A stretch of DNA of 64,000 nucleotides. Source: Ilex aquifolium. Taxonomy: Eukaryota; Streptophyta; Magnoliopsida; Aquifoliales; Aquifoliaceae. This document shows positions 23,718-35,690 of the stretch, in pieces. Under the pieces are notes generated by a model that was not told the DNA's origin, ran no database searches, and saw nothing but the letters and a program-made list of their open reading frames with translations. The stretch covers positions 6,777,744-6,841,743 of the forward strand of contig OX637393.1 of the NCBI GenBank assembly GCA_951799425.1, written 5' to 3'. How positions within the stretch are numbered: the first letter of the stretch is position 1; every line of letters starts with the position of its first letter. The position numbers and the translations under genes are program-made.

Positions 23718-24063
23718 CATGACATCTCCAAATTATAATACACAATAACCCCCTTTTGGCAGGTAATTATATATTATAATTTAGAGACCATCCCGTAACA
23801 AAAACATAAGAAAAACCTATAAAGTTTAATGAATAGACCACTTTGGTGGCAACAATCCATCTTAACCTATAGAATTTTTTCAAATAAGAATATTTTCATG
23901 ACATCTTTAAATTACAATATAGAATAACCCAGGTAATTATATATTATAATTTAAAGACCATCCCGTAACAAAAGTATGATAAAAACCTATAAATTTTAAT
24001 GAATAGACCACTTTGGTGGCAACCATCCATCTCAACCTATAGAATTTTTTCAAACCAGGATAT
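23718..24063. repeat. Two-copy 177-bp tandem repeat in the copia leader
   Basis: 'catgacatct' followed by an AATT-rich stretch, 'accatcccgtaacaaaa' and 'gaatagaccactttggtggc' occur twice, 177 bp apart, between the primer binding site and gag. The rest of the leader to 24,890 is AT-rich and non-coding, with long T runs. Confidence 0.85.
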
Positions 24064-24891
24064 TATTACAAATGCCCATAATTAAATATAATGTGACCAA
24101 TCAATATGAGGTACGAACCAATATGTATCTCTTTATATCACCTATCACCGATCGTTGCATTCAGGTCTCAATTCTATTTTTACTATTAAAATTAAGTACT
24201 TTAAATTCACATCTACCAACATTTAATAAATAATATGTAGATCATAAAAAAAAATTCATCGTATAAATTACTAGGGACTAAAATTAGAATTGTACAAACA
24301 CCCTCTACAAATTATAGCAATTCAATCAAGGTTGCGTCAATATAAGAAAATAATTTGTATGAGTAAAACATATGTCTATTCGTCAACAAGACCTCATGTT
24401 ATTAACACGAGTCATCAACAAGAAGAGGGTATATATTAATCATAAAAGTTCTACCATATATATATTATATACATAAATTGACTTTGATGTCAAGATCTCA
24501 AATATATATATATATATATATATTATATACTAACCAGTAGCCATCATAATACCACTTTTTTTTTTCTTCTTCTTGGCCGCCATTATGATGCAAGACCTAG
24601 GTTAATTTTTTTTTTTTCCCCTTCATGTGACGTACTGGCGCCATCCATATGATGCTTTCACCTTTTTTTTTGCCCTTTTTTTTTTTTTTTTGGCAATATA
24701 ATAATGCATTCACATGAACTTGTATTCAAAGAGAAGAACCTTGAACATGTATTCATACAGAAGAACTATGAAGTCGTATCATCAACAACATTCCGGTAAA
24801 TTTTTTTTTTTTTTTTAACGACTGAATAACAAAATTTAATTTCACAAAACTATAATCTAAGATTTATTGAGTTCTAAACTCATATACGATA

Positions 24892-24904
24892 GACTCTGAT
24901 ACCA
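24892..24904 (-). other. Primer binding site (initiator tRNA-Met type)
   Basis: On the minus strand it reads TGGTATCAGAGTC just inside the 5' LTR end (CTTACA-TA-TGG). This matches the usual initiator tRNA-Met complement TGGTATCAGAGC apart from its end. Confidence 0.88.
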
Positions 24905-24906
24905 TA

Positions 24907-25357
24907 TGTAAGAAATTTTAATGATTCGTATATAAAATTTAGAACTCATAAATTCAAGATTTATATCATATATAAGATTTAGAACATACCTGTATGAGCC
25001 ATGATATTCGATCTCTGATTTTTTTTTTTTTGGAAGGGCAAGGTCTTCCTCTCCTTCTTCAAAGTAATAGGCAGCTCTCAATGGGACAGGCCAATTTAGG
25101 CTTACGAAGTGGAGAGGGGACCTAGCCTGCTATTTATAATGAAATCTAATGAGCTTTTCCATTGCAGGCCACAATTAGATTAAAGCCTACACTTAACCGC
25201 CTCAACCACACCAATTAAAAGATGTACATAAGCCCATCAAAATAGATCACTTAATAATATTGGGCTCATCTCATTGGACCATAAATTCAGCTCGTTTTTC
25301 ACAAACAAAAATTAACTATCAATTAATAGAAGTCCAATATAGGAAAAAATTCCAACA
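24907..25357 (-). repeat. 5' LTR of the copia element
   Basis: About 450 bp from TGTTGGAA to CTTACA on the minus strand. It holds a T-rich patch near 25,020. No target-site duplication can be tested because the 3' LTR end is missing. Confidence 0.85.
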
Positions 25358-25880
25358 TGAACGGTCTCCATTGCATGGAGGTCATGCAAGTCCAACTTCC
25401 ACATGTCGTTATTACCATTCTTGATCGTAAGAATTTCATTCACTGCCTTCGCATGAAGTATCTCACTGGCCATTCGTTCTGCCTGAGCCTTTAGTGACAA
25501 CTCTTGGGCATAAATATGGTCCCTTTTTAGGTAAGAGATGCTTTCGAATGTATGGATGCTAACTTCATCATTTTTATTGCATCTCTTCAATCTTACCTTC
25601 CTCATGATCAAGAACATAACTCATCAACTCTTCGAGATCGATATTTGCAAATTTTGCCACTTGATCCTCATCGTCATCATCATCATGATTTCCTGTGTTT
25701 GAACTTTTGTTAATATCGTTATTTACGCATGCCATAACATTTTCGTCAATGCAATAATCAAGTCTTCCCAAATTTTGATCATATTATTACCCATATTGTT
25801 TTGTTGTTCGTGATTAACGTGGAACGACACCCAATCAGAAGGGTTAGGATTCCACCATGAAGGGATCATCACACTAGCAT
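25358..25880 (-). pseudogene. Unrecognised coding relic beside the copia element
   Basis: Reading leftward, adjacent frames give a coding-looking series: MIPSWWNPNPSDWVSFHV near 25,840, then a polar stretch with a run of Asp (DDDDDEDQVAKFANIDLEEL) near 25,650. An Ala/Glu-rich helical part (LSLKAQAERMASEILHAKAV) lies near 25,470, and it ends LHDLHAMETVH at the LTR border. Frames shift at about 25,780 and 25,600. I do not recognise the family. The copia insertion truncates it at 25,357. Confidence 0.45.
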
Positions 25881-27394
25881 AAGTCATCATCTTTGAACTT
25901 TGGTGTTAAGTTTTTCTGGATATAGTGTCAAAAAATACCCTAATGCTACCTCACTTCTTTGCAAACCAGAATAGTTGATTGTGTGTGGTCTAAAATCCAA
26001 GACTTTGAGCAGTTTAAGAGATTACAAAGACCAGAAGATATGTTGCTTGAGTGTTCTATTTGAAATGGAAAACTAAATTAAGAACCTTCCAAGTGTACTG
26101 TGTTGACAGATGGGGAAGGAACGAGGAAGGAGGGTAAGAGCTATGGTACTACCGTCTCCAAAATAATTTGGACCATTAAATTTAATTTGACTGATTTTTA
26201 GCCGTTGATTTTTAAATTTTGTTGAACTTCGTTTATTAAAATCAATTCTACCCACCTTTTTACTTTGATCTATTTTTTATTTTCTATACCTATTTGGCTT
26301 CTAAAATTTTCTGACTCTTTTATTAGTAACATTTGACTTCTAAATTCTTTTCGACTCATTTATTAGTTGTACATTTACATGCTATTTTTTATATCTATAT
26401 CTATTTATATAGAAAAATAAAGTCTAACCTATACCATATTATTATCTTTTTATGTCAGATTCGATTTATTTTTACAATCAAACTCCACTATTAAAAAAAA
26501 TGAGAAAATGTCTAAAAAGTAGAGGAAATAGTTAAAAAATTCAGCAAAAACCCCCCAAATATTTTATGATATTTACTCCTGTAGCCCATTTTTATGATAT
26601 TTACTCTTGTAGCCCATCATTGATTAAATTTGTACAATGTATAGTTGAATTGCTATTTTTTGAATTTTATTATTGAAAGTTAGTTGAAGTGGTTAGATAA
26701 AATAGATAGTGTTTGAGTGAATTTGAAAAAGTGGTTAGTTAAAGTAAATAATACAATATTTAAATATATTTTGAGTAGCTATTTTAGATAGCATTGTTAG
26801 AGATGCTCTAACATCAAAAGAAACTTGGAGATGAATAAATGAATTTAATAGACTAATTTGCTTCACTTCTATCACTTAGCTATTTTCCTTCACCATTGGC
26901 CTATGATGGAAAGATCATGTACAAAAATCATGTGACCAAATCAAAACTCGGCAAAAAAATTTTGAGATCAACATCACTATGCAAATTATGGTCCTGAATC
27001 AAACTTTAAGGCTCTAAAACTCTTTAAAAAACCCAAGCAATTAGTAAACCCAAGAAATTACTAAAACCCATAAATTATTCTAGAAACCAATCAAAACCCA
27101 AGGAAGAGAATACAATGGATGCCATAAAATCAAATCTCATTATAGATCAGTCTTGCATTTAAAGACTCAATATCAAATCTCAGAGACCTAACAGTAGCAA
27201 ATGATATTTAACTCTCTAAACAGTAGCACATGATTCTAAAATGGGAAAAGAAAGATGTGCTTTTAACGCCTAAAATGGAGGATGGAAGGGGATGATTGAA
27301 GTTTAGGGGATAAATTAATACAATTAAAAGTTTATGGGTTATTTTAAATTAGAGTTGTTATTTAAAAATCACTTATATTATTCATCTTTCTCCT
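25881..27394. other. AT-rich stretch without a gene
   Basis: No recognisable coding sequence. Near 26,560-26,625 the phrase 'gatatttactc.tgtagccca' is tandemly repeated, and 'gttagagatgctctaac' near 26,799 is a small palindrome often seen at MITE ends. No target duplication was identified. Confidence 0.5.
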
Positions 27395-28978
27395 TAATGC
27401 TCCGTTTGGTATGATAGAAAAATGGAAGGATGGAAAGTTGGAGAGACAAATAAAATATCATGTTTGGTAAGGAAGAAAAGTAGGAATGATGGAAAAAGTG
27501 GATGGATTAACTTTCCATCCAATTCACTAAAATCAATCCCTCCAAAATTCGACAGAAAAAAAAGGAAAATGGTATTCATGTTAGGTCAAAATATATTATT
27601 TATTTTTTTAACCTTCAACTAATTACTTATTTACATTAAACACCTAAACCTAACATCCTATCATTTAAAACACCTAAACTAAAATCCTATCAGATTGGAG
27701 ACGAAAAAACCCAAATCGCAGAGGAGTGAAATTCCAGAATTCGGTGGGATCTTTTTGTCGATGTTCATCTTCTTTGCCGATTTCTTCCCGTCGACGATCG
27801 CCATAGGTAAGCTTCGTAATCTTCCTCAATTTATGGCGTGATTCTCTATCTACACAAATATATCTCGCCATAGATTGAATTTTTCGAGTTCTGAAATCTG
27901 TGGCTATATGTTCGAGTTTCGATTCGATGATTGTCGAGCGTGATGTGCTTGAACGATCAAGTTAGGTAAGCTCTGTATTTGTGTGCTTGAATCAATTTTT
28001 CACTGTTGAAATCATAAATTTATGGCTAAATCGAAAATCAATTTTTTCAAATTTTAATTTACCATATCCTGTGTAATCTACCAATGTTCGTTTTTCAATT
28101 TATATGTAAAGCATGATAAATTTCGTGGACAAGAAAAATGGATTGCTGCTAGAGTTGAGAGTTTGGTGTAAGAAGTAAACTAAAGTGAGAGGTATGTTAG
28201 ATATGGTAAATTGACAAAGTAAGGAATTGGATGTATTAATTCACTGTGTTGATGTCTTGAAGGGGAAAGAGGTGATACAAATGTAGATAAGATGCTTAAG
28301 ACCAGTGGTTTACAGTAGAAATAAAACTTAACAGAAGGGACTACTTACATTGGAGTTGTTTGCGCTGGACACATATTGGGTATCGAAACTTCTCGGGTTA
28401 TCCTTGACACGTAATTTGAAACTTGTTGGACGTCGCTATGATTTAAAAATATATATTTTTAGAGCTTCCGTAGGAAAGCTAGGGAAAAGTGATTTACCAT
28501 GTTGTAATGTTGATGGATACCTTAAGGTAACTCTCTAGCACTCAGTTTACAGAGGTCTCTCTCTTTAAGTATGTAGTACATACAAACTCCTCCCTTCCTC
28601 TTTATATTTCTTTGTATCTCTCTCAAATAGCTTTTCCCAAAGTTGTTTGGCTTGACGGAGCAACATTGTTTAGCTAGACTGCTTCTTATATTAATTCACG
28701 ATGTAGGACATGGATGTAATGGGTTGAAGCTTTAGGAGATAGACATGTGTAATAACAATGTTGGATTAGCTGTCTCAATAAGTTTTTCAAATGTAAAGGG
28801 CATTACATATGTTGATGTTCATTTTTCAATTCATTCATCCATTTTGTTTTGTTTTCATTTTCTTTCTCTTTTGCTTGGGATATTTTGTTTTGTGATATTC
28901 TTGATGTATATTTTTCGGTTAATGGTATATATTCTTACTTACCCAAAAAAAATAAAATTAGCAGCTTTAATTTTCTAG

Positions 28979-29423
28979 ATGGAGTGGGAAAAGAGCTTGG
29001 AAGAAGTTCGAGAAGGTACCGAGGAAGATAATTTGGAGGATATTGGGGAAAATAATTGGGTAGAGCGACTGCAAGGAACATGGGAACGAAGACGGCGTAT
29101 GTCAGTCATTCAACTTGCTTGCTATGTGGTTCATGCTCTTACCTTAATTAGGATTATTGGCCATTTACAATACATTGATTGACCTTGATGTGGTAACTGA
29201 AATTGTTCTAGCATATTGTATCCTTCATAATTATCTCATGGGAGTTGATCCTGATGAAAGATTGATTGTTGAGGTTGATAATGAACTCTCAAATAGTGAG
29301 GTGCAAACCAAGGAGTCTTCCAATGGACGTAATGATGATGATGATGATGCTAGGCATGGTGCAATTATAAGAGATTCTATAGGAGCTAGCATGTGGCAAG
29401 ATTATCTCTCTCATAGATTATGA
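28979..29423 (+). pseudogene. PIF/Harbinger transposase relic lacking the catalytic core
   Basis: The C-terminal part is clear: VVTEIVLAYCILHNYLMG, then DDDDDARHGAIIRDSIG and MWQDYLSHRL, as in plant HARBI1-like nucleases. An upstream frame (28,979-29,182) with RRRRMSVIQLACYVVHALTL could be the N-terminus. The frames meet with a shift near 29,170. The DDE catalytic core of roughly 200 residues expected between them is missing, so the element depends on a transposase from elsewhere. Confidence 0.85.
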
Positions 29424-29577
29424 TGTTTTACTATCATATGAGAGGAGTAATGCAGGAGGTTTATGGTTTGGTCATTTTTCTGTCTGTTATTGTGTGTTTC
29501 TAATTTCTTTATGACATTCTTGGATTTTATCGTCTTATGGGATGACTTTATTGGTTTGATGACAAGCAGTTTGAGCA

Positions 29578-30540
29578 ATGGGAAAGAAATCAAAGAAAAA
29601 TGAAAATAGTGATGACATCAAGAAGGATAATGTGACATGGACAAAACATTGGGATGAAGTTTTACTTGATGCATTGTTGGATGAACAATTGAAAGGAAAT
29701 AGACCAAATGGGACTTGGTCAACCACTGCATTCAATAATGTTTTAAAAACACTCAATGAAAAATTTGATTTCCCATTTGTGAAGGATCATGTGAAGAATC
29801 GGATGAAAACTCTAAAAAGCAATTTTTTTGCATGTCATGAAATTTTTAATGGCTTGACCATGAGTGGATTTGCATGGAATCTAGAGACACAACTGTGAAA
29901 GGCAGAGAATGAAGTATGGAAGGGGCTTATTGAGGTATTATTTTTAACCATTCGATTTAACTTGTAACTTGAATTTTTTTTCTGAAAATCTTGTGACATG
30001 CCCTTTGTTCATAATAATTATTAAATATGTCTTTTATTCATGTTATAGGGAAAATGGACTGCTGCAAAATGGAAGCATACTAAAATGTGTCACTATGATA
30101 AGCTATATGATCTTTTTGCCAAAGATAGAGCAACAGGTGCAGGTGCAACTAGCGCAAAAGAAAAAGTCCATCAATGGGAAAAGGAAAGAAGTGCTAACAC
30201 ATTTGATCTTAACAATGAAATTGATGAAGGTAGTTTCACATGTGAGCCATCTTCTCCTCGTTCCGCACCTGTTCAAGTGAACTCTGAAGAAGCTATCTCG
30301 TCAAAAAGTTCCAAACGAAAACATGGAATGATGGATGTGCTTGAGGGGCATATTGAAAACATCAACAGTGGCATTAAGAGGGTTGCAGAGGCAATCAAGG
30401 AGGGAAATGTGATATCAGAAAAGGGAAATATTATAGCAGAGAAGGGAATTGCAATTGCAGAGAAAACAAAGGCACGTTGTTATACTGAGAACGAAGTATT
30501 TGCTGAGGTCATGAATATTGGTGTTCCAGAACACCTCTAG
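29578..30540 (+). pseudogene. Myb/SANT-like ORF1 of the Harbinger element
   Basis: Exon 1 (29,578-29,934) and exon 2 (30,049-30,540) join in phase 0 at gag/gtatta and atag/gga. A trihelix-type Myb domain spans residues about 17-95 (VTWTKHWDEVLLDALLDEQ ... VKNRMKTLKSNF). The C-terminus is basic (SSKRKHGM) followed by a helical repeat-like EKGNIIAEKGIAIAEKTKAR. In PIF elements this protein binds the ends and helps bring in the transposase. A TGA at 29,896-29,898 stands where family members have Trp (WNxETxxW), so translation ends after 106 residues. Confidence 0.85.
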
Positions 30541-31416
30541 ATGGATGCATTTTTATTCTTGATTAAGAGCCAAGCAAATATGAGAGCATTTTTTGGTGTA
30601 CCAGCAGACCATTGTTTAGAGCTTTTGAGCAAATTGATGCAAGGCTTAAGAAATGTTTGAGTCATAACATATTAATTTGGGGACATAATATTCGGTTTGC
30701 TACATTTTTTAATTTCAGTTGGTATAGTCATGAACTTTGTCGATAGATGGTTTCTATTTTATTCCAGCAAGAAATGCTTGAAAGAAGTTGGTGATGTTAT
30801 TAGGATGAAGTTTTATCGTGTGACAGTACATTTTTCCCTTTTTGCTTTAATGGGATTGATATTATGATGAAATTTTATTCGTTCAAGTATATTATGCTTT
30901 TACTGCTTGAATTGATTTTGTTGAAGATTTATTTGTTGGTTGTAGTTAGTGTGTATTTTTTTTGGTGTATTAGCGGGTGTGTATATTTTTTTGATGTATT
31001 ATGATGTATGTTTATTGGTGCATTATGTATTAATAGTGTGTGTGTATGTGTGTGCATTTTTTATTTTTTATTTTTATTATTTTTATTATTTTTATTTTTT
31101 TAAAATAAAAATAAAAAAAATATATTTTTATGTTATTTGTGTTTGTTTTAACACATGGCGTGTATACCATAGTGATATGTTGTATAATATGTACACTAAT
31201 CTCATATAAGGATAAAATGGTAAATTATGTATGTATATTGTTGACTTTCCTTTCATTTTTTCATCTATGTTATACACAAAAAAAATAATCATTTTTATTT
31301 CTCATCCATCCAATCAAACACAAAGGAAAAAAAATGTATCCTTCATACTTTCCTTTATTGAATAATAGAAATTGTATCTCTCTTACTTTCCATCTTTCCT
31401 ACCAAACGGAGCATAA

Positions 31417-31880
31417 GATTAAGGATGACAATTTTTAACACAAAACGGAAATACTAATTGGTTAAAGTTGATCATTTCTTAACACGAAACCGTAAATGAC
31501 ACGACCCATTAACACGAATAATGTTAATGTTAAACATGAACATCACAAAATTGACATAAATAACACATTTAACTAGTATTATAGGATTAAAATGCTAATT
31601 ATTTATTATTGTTTATCATATATTGACATAATTATTGTATAAAAAAAGATATTTTTAGTTATTTTTATTGTTATGTTTATTAATTTTTATTTACAAAAAA
31701 AAGTATAAGTATTGAGTCAATTAAGTGATAATAAAATTTTAGAGCATTAAATCTTAACGTTAAATTTTTTATTTATGGATTATAGATCGATTCGAATATG
31801 ACACAAAAATAAACATGTCAAAACGATATAACACAATTAATTAAATAAATTAAATTATGATTAACTAGTGCACAACTCAA
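31417..31880. other. AT-rich stretch without a gene
   Basis: Nothing recognisable; it lies between the Harbinger right end and the putative 5' UTR of the PIG-L relic. Confidence 0.6.
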
Positions 31881-32872
31881 ATCCGTAATGACACGTGATT
31901 GCCACCCCCTCCTACTTAAGACTCTTCGCAATCTCCATCCTTGTCTTCTAACGTCTTCGCAGCTTGGTCTTCTCAATTGGTTAAAAATTTTGCAGTTCCT
32001 TCTGATTTTGAGGCGATTAGAGGAATCAGAGAGGGTCATCGTGATTCTATTGCTATGGCAGAATGAAACAACTTCTTATACTAACAATTCAGGTACATTT
32101 CTTTCTTCTCCACCCCATTCTAACCCTATGTTTGGCACTGTGTGTGAGACAGTTTTTGTAGTTCAGTCCGATTGCAATGATCAATCCTAGACTTTTGTTT
32201 GAGCAATACATTGGGCTCATCATCCATTTTATGATTTATCCTTGTTTATATGATTATATCGGGTTACTTTAGGGCTTGGTGATGCCGGATTCCTTATTCA
32301 ATCCAAGAAATTGGGAATGATTCTAGTTCATATGTGTCGCCTATGGAACAAAGAAAACAAAAATATGGGCTGTCTTCTTGTCATTGCACTGTGATATTGT
32401 GCCAAATTTTCTGAGACTTTTGTTCAGGAAAAATTATTTTGATTCACCGTTGTTGATATCTAAGTTTCCTTGGAGCTTAATCAGGCTGGATTCTTTGTTC
32501 AATCTTTTGCCCAGAAAATTTTGTCAGAACCCTTATCGGTTTTTGTATTGATAGCTACAGAATTGTGTGGTCTAATCTGTTGTAGGAGCTTGCTCGATGG
32601 CATGCTTCATGATCTTTGTTTCAGGGATGCTTGTCTGGTTGGCTTCTCTCTGCAAAATTCTTCATGCATCATGGGCACCTTGTAAGGCAACATTCTTAAA
32701 TAGAGCTGGTAGGTAATCTGTCACATGCTTGTTTATGTAATTGATTTGTACAGATGAGTTTGTTGGTTATGTATAATACCACATTTTCTATCAAATATCA
32801 GGTGGAGCTCGTCATAGGAAAAATGTGTTGCTGGCTATAGCCCATCATGATGATGAGTCTATGTACTCTTGA
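31881..32872 (+). pseudogene. 5' part of a PIG-L (GPI de-N-acetylase) gene
   Basis: A probable 5' UTR exon (about 31,900-32,091) ends at cag/gtacat; an intron runs to gttgtag at 32,586. Coding exon 1 (32,597-32,708) encodes MACFMIFVSGMLVWLASL followed by CKILHASWAPCKATFLNRAG, a signal-anchor and the conserved start of plant PIG-L. A phase-1 intron (GTAGGT donor, atcag acceptor at 32,801) leads to RHRKNVLLAIAHHDDESMYS and then TGA at 32,870. PIG-L removes the acetyl group from GlcNAc-PI in the ER. Its metal site is normally AHPDDE; here it reads AHHDDE. Everything after this point is missing, so it is a truncated relic. Confidence 0.8.
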
Positions 32873-33269
32873 AAATCCAAAAACATGCTGCTAAACTCCT
32901 AGTTATGCAGTTGCTAATGTTACAAAATGATTTAAGCTGACCTTTGCAATTTGTTTTTATTTGTTGTTGTTGTGTGTCATTGAAAATGTGAAACTACATT
33001 CATATTTCTTAGTATTAAAATCAATGTTTATTTCCTTGCATCTTTTTAGGCCTTCGTAATTGCATGTAAAGAGTTGGATGAATTAGCCTTATTGTCCATT
33101 AAAAATGATTTTTTAGCGAAACTTGAATGTAAAAACTTAATCACTAAATTTATGTCACAAAAGGTGAGAGGAGTGATTTTAAGTAAAATTTTAAGCATAT
33201 AATATATTTTGGAAGGGCCCATTAAAAGCTTCTACTTAGGGCCTCTATTTACGTCGAGCAGACGTGAAC
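32873..33269. other. Stretch without a recognised gene
   Basis: An open frame of about 50 codons (near 33,050-33,200, reading KELDELALLSIKND) is present, but I recognise no family. The remainder is AT-rich. Confidence 0.45.
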
Positions 33270-33277
33270 CCACCCGT

Positions 33278-33867
33278 TAGGGGTGTCCATGGGCCAGGCT
33301 AGACCCGTGAAATCTTTTTCAGGCTGGGTCTGGATAGTGTAGACCCAAGCCCTTACTTAGGTGAATTATCAGGCAAGTCAGGCCGAGATTCGGGTAGGGG
33401 TAAGTTACACGCAACCCAACTTGCCACTCATAAGGCGGGCCTTTTTTTTTATATGTATCTTCATTCAAAATGTTTTGAACTTAGTATTTTTTGTAAATTA
33501 TATTTTTAAATTTAAAGTAGGGTAAAAATGGATAAAAAATAAGTAATGAATAATGAATAATATCATAAATTACTAAACTTAGTATTTAAGTAAATAACTT
33601 TTTTTAGAGGAATATACCACCACCTAACTTTCAATGGTCAGTATTTTTTTCAAACACACTGAGTGGACGGGCGGACTGATTCTTGGGCTAAGTTTTAACG
33701 GATTTTTCCAGGTGGGCTGATGGGCTTGGAGGCAAGCCAAAGTCCTCTCTTGAAAGATATTGAGCTCTAGTTCTAGAGGGCCAACGATCGGGTTTCAGAT
33801 TTATTTTTTTGGGTTAAGTAACGGGTCCCATGGGCCAACCCAAGTTACCAACAAGTAGACACCCCTA
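33278..33867. mobile_element. hAT-type MITE with 8-bp target duplication
   Basis: The ends are TAGGGGTGTC at 33,278 and GACACCCCTA ending at 33,867. The 8-bp duplication CCACCCGT flanks both sides (33,270-33,277 and 33,868-33,875). Subterminal DNA is rich in 'gggcc', 'ggcccatggg' and 'ggctgggtc' motifs on both arms. It is 590 bp long with no coding capacity. It lies directly upstream of the kinase fragment. Confidence 0.92.
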
Positions 33868-33875
33868 CCACCCGT

Positions 33876-34045
33876 GTGATGTTTACGCCTGTGGCATTTT
33901 GTTGATGGAGACATTTACAAGGAGAAAATCCTCTGTGAAAAGTTTGGTGGAGATTTAAGCCTCGAGCATTGGATGAATGATTTGCTACCAAATTCCATAA
34001 TCAAAGTTATAGATGCCAACTTAGTAAGGTCAGAGATTTGAGCCT
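33876..34045 (+). pseudogene. Third LRR receptor kinase fragment (C-terminal lobe)
   Basis: Translated across one shift it reads CDVYACGILLMETFTRRK and then SLEHWMNDLLPN, IIKVIDANLV. This matches exon 4 of kinases A and B (DVYSYGIILMETFTRTNP ... IIQVIDANLV). It stops after 'RSEI' with TGA at 34,039. Only kinase subdomains IX-X remain. It lies about 550 bp before block B and shows that kinase copies were once more numerous here. Confidence 0.85.
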
Positions 34046-34589
34046 GGATGAATGATTTGCTACTCATCCCAAATGTAAACATCCAGATCACTTTGGCTCG
34101 AAAAGAAGAAACCATTCCATTAGAGTCGAATTGTTTTCAAAATGGGTGCTATTTGGTCAAACTTATCAAACTTGACAAGTATGAACTTAGCTCAGTAATA
34201 GACATTAGATTCTTGCTATGGACCAATTTTAATTTTTATTTTTTCACTTTTATAAAGCAACCATAGTCAGTTTTATAAAGCAACTATAGTCAGTTTTATA
34301 AAGCAACCATAGTCAATGGTGGTCAATCCAAAACATGCGGTGGATTGGGTTCCAGCTTGATCTAATTTTTCTTCGAAGGAATTGATGAAAGGGGAACAAG
34401 AATACGATATACAAATTATGGCCCAACACTGGAACAATTATTTTACATCTCTCTTTCCCGGTGGCTCACACTTAAAGGTGTTAATCGAACTAAATTTATT
34501 GAGCTCAAATATACTCAAACACAACCTTTAAAGATGGTTCAGTAGCTGATGAGTTTGGTCTCTGAAAACCTAAGGTCTTAGATTCAATG
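34046..34589. repeat. Non-coding, with three 23-bp tandem repeats
   Basis: The unit 'ttttataaagcaaccatagtcag' occurs three times in a row at 34,248-34,316 with at most one or two changes. A second copy of 'tggatgaatgatttgctac', also present in the kinase fragment at 33,970, follows at 34,044. No gene is seen. Confidence 0.8.
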
Positions 34590-35405
34590 CTTGCGCTAAC
34601 TCTTGTTTACCCCAGACATGTATTACATTACTAACTATAGTGGAACACTAAATGTGCGTGATGATTCTTGCACAATGAGCAAAATGACAGATCTCTCCTC
34701 TAATGAACTCGAGATCTGCCTGAAAAGTCGAATATCCCACAGGGAGTTGAACGCAATGAACGGGGGTAGAACTCTTTTACACATGATTTGTTCACTCGTA
34801 GACTTTGAACGGAGTCCTGTCACTCAAAAAAAAAAAGGGTTAGAAGGGCGTCAGAGTGTTTTCCAGTATAACCTTTCCGTCGGTCAAGTCAATGTTTGAG
34901 AGAGGGTTGGAAAAGAACTGTTCTATTGCCTAGGTCTAGGTTTGCCTATCTTAGACTTAGGTTTTTAGAGTGTTATTTATACCTCTTTAGGAGCTAATCA
35001 TTGCGGACAGCTGGTCCTTTGGAGGAAAAGCTCCCCATTGGCTCGCCCTTTTCTCGTGGCAGAAGTTTCTGCCTTTAATGCTCGGATCCCCGAACATTTA
35101 ATGCTCGCTTTTTTGACTTTGCCGAGTAATAAATATGTCTCATCCTTTTGTTGGGTCATTGAATGAGCCTTGGTTGTGGCTGCGCACGTGCTGGGGCATC
35201 TTCGTTAATTACCCCCCAAGAGATCAAGACTTCAATGCTTTCTACTTCGTGCACCCGTATTATTGGTTACTGAACTGTCTTTCCTGCCATTCTAATGGCC
35301 TTGGAAAGGGGGAATCGACGATTGACAGCCAGCTCTGTTTCCAAGTCATGAAAATCGTCTCAAAACAACTATTGACACTTCGGCGACATGGAAGCCTTTG
35401 CACCG

Positions 35406-35690
35406 AGAACACGTGTCAAGCAGATAATGCTCCGTAGACCTAGATGCCGAGGATACGTGTCAAGCAACTGGGGCTCCGTGGACCTAAGTGCCGAGGACAC
35501 GTGTAAAACTGGGAATGCTTTGGGGGACCTAAATGCCAAGGACACGCGTCGAGCGGGCAACACCTCGGGGGTCATACACGTCGACGACACGTGTCAGTCA
35601 CAAGGAACTCAGAGGGTACTCACGCCAAAGGCACGTGTCACTCCATGGAGGCTCCAAGGTCACTATGCCAAGGACACCTGTCGTCTCCCC
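35406..35690. repeat. G-box minisatellite B1
   Basis: Seven units with cores at 35,410, 35,454 (TACGTG), 35,498, 35,543 (CACGCG), 35,588, 35,632 and 35,675 (CACCTG). The spacings are 44, 44, 45, 45, 44 and 43, identical to array A. Confidence 0.9.

Larger units (their letters stand above)
19145..25357 (-). mobile_element. Defective Ty1/copia retrotransposon
   Basis: The order on the minus strand is 5' LTR (25,357-24,908), primer binding site, leader, gag, integrase, reverse transcriptase/RNase H, polypurine tract, and a truncated 3' LTR (19,232 to about 19,145). The LTR start TGTTGGAA is present at both ends, and about 88 bp of LTR overlap shows three differences. The protease active site is missing, the integrase has lost a catalytic Asp, part of reverse transcriptase is deleted, and only about 90 bp of the 3' LTR remains. 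It cannot move on its own. Confidence 0.93.
27398..31413 (+). mobile_element. PIF/Harbinger DNA transposon, internally deleted
   Basis: The ends are TGCTCCGTTTGGTA at 27,398 and its complement ending at 31,413, followed inward by imperfect 'ggaaRgatggaaagt' arms. A TAA duplication flanks both sides (27,395-27,397 and 31,414-31,416), the hallmark of this superfamily. Inside are a shortened transposase relic and a Myb-like ORF, the standard two-gene layout. It is 4,016 bp long. From 27,440 to 28,970 and from 30,541 to 31,390 no convincing gene is seen. Confidence 0.95.
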
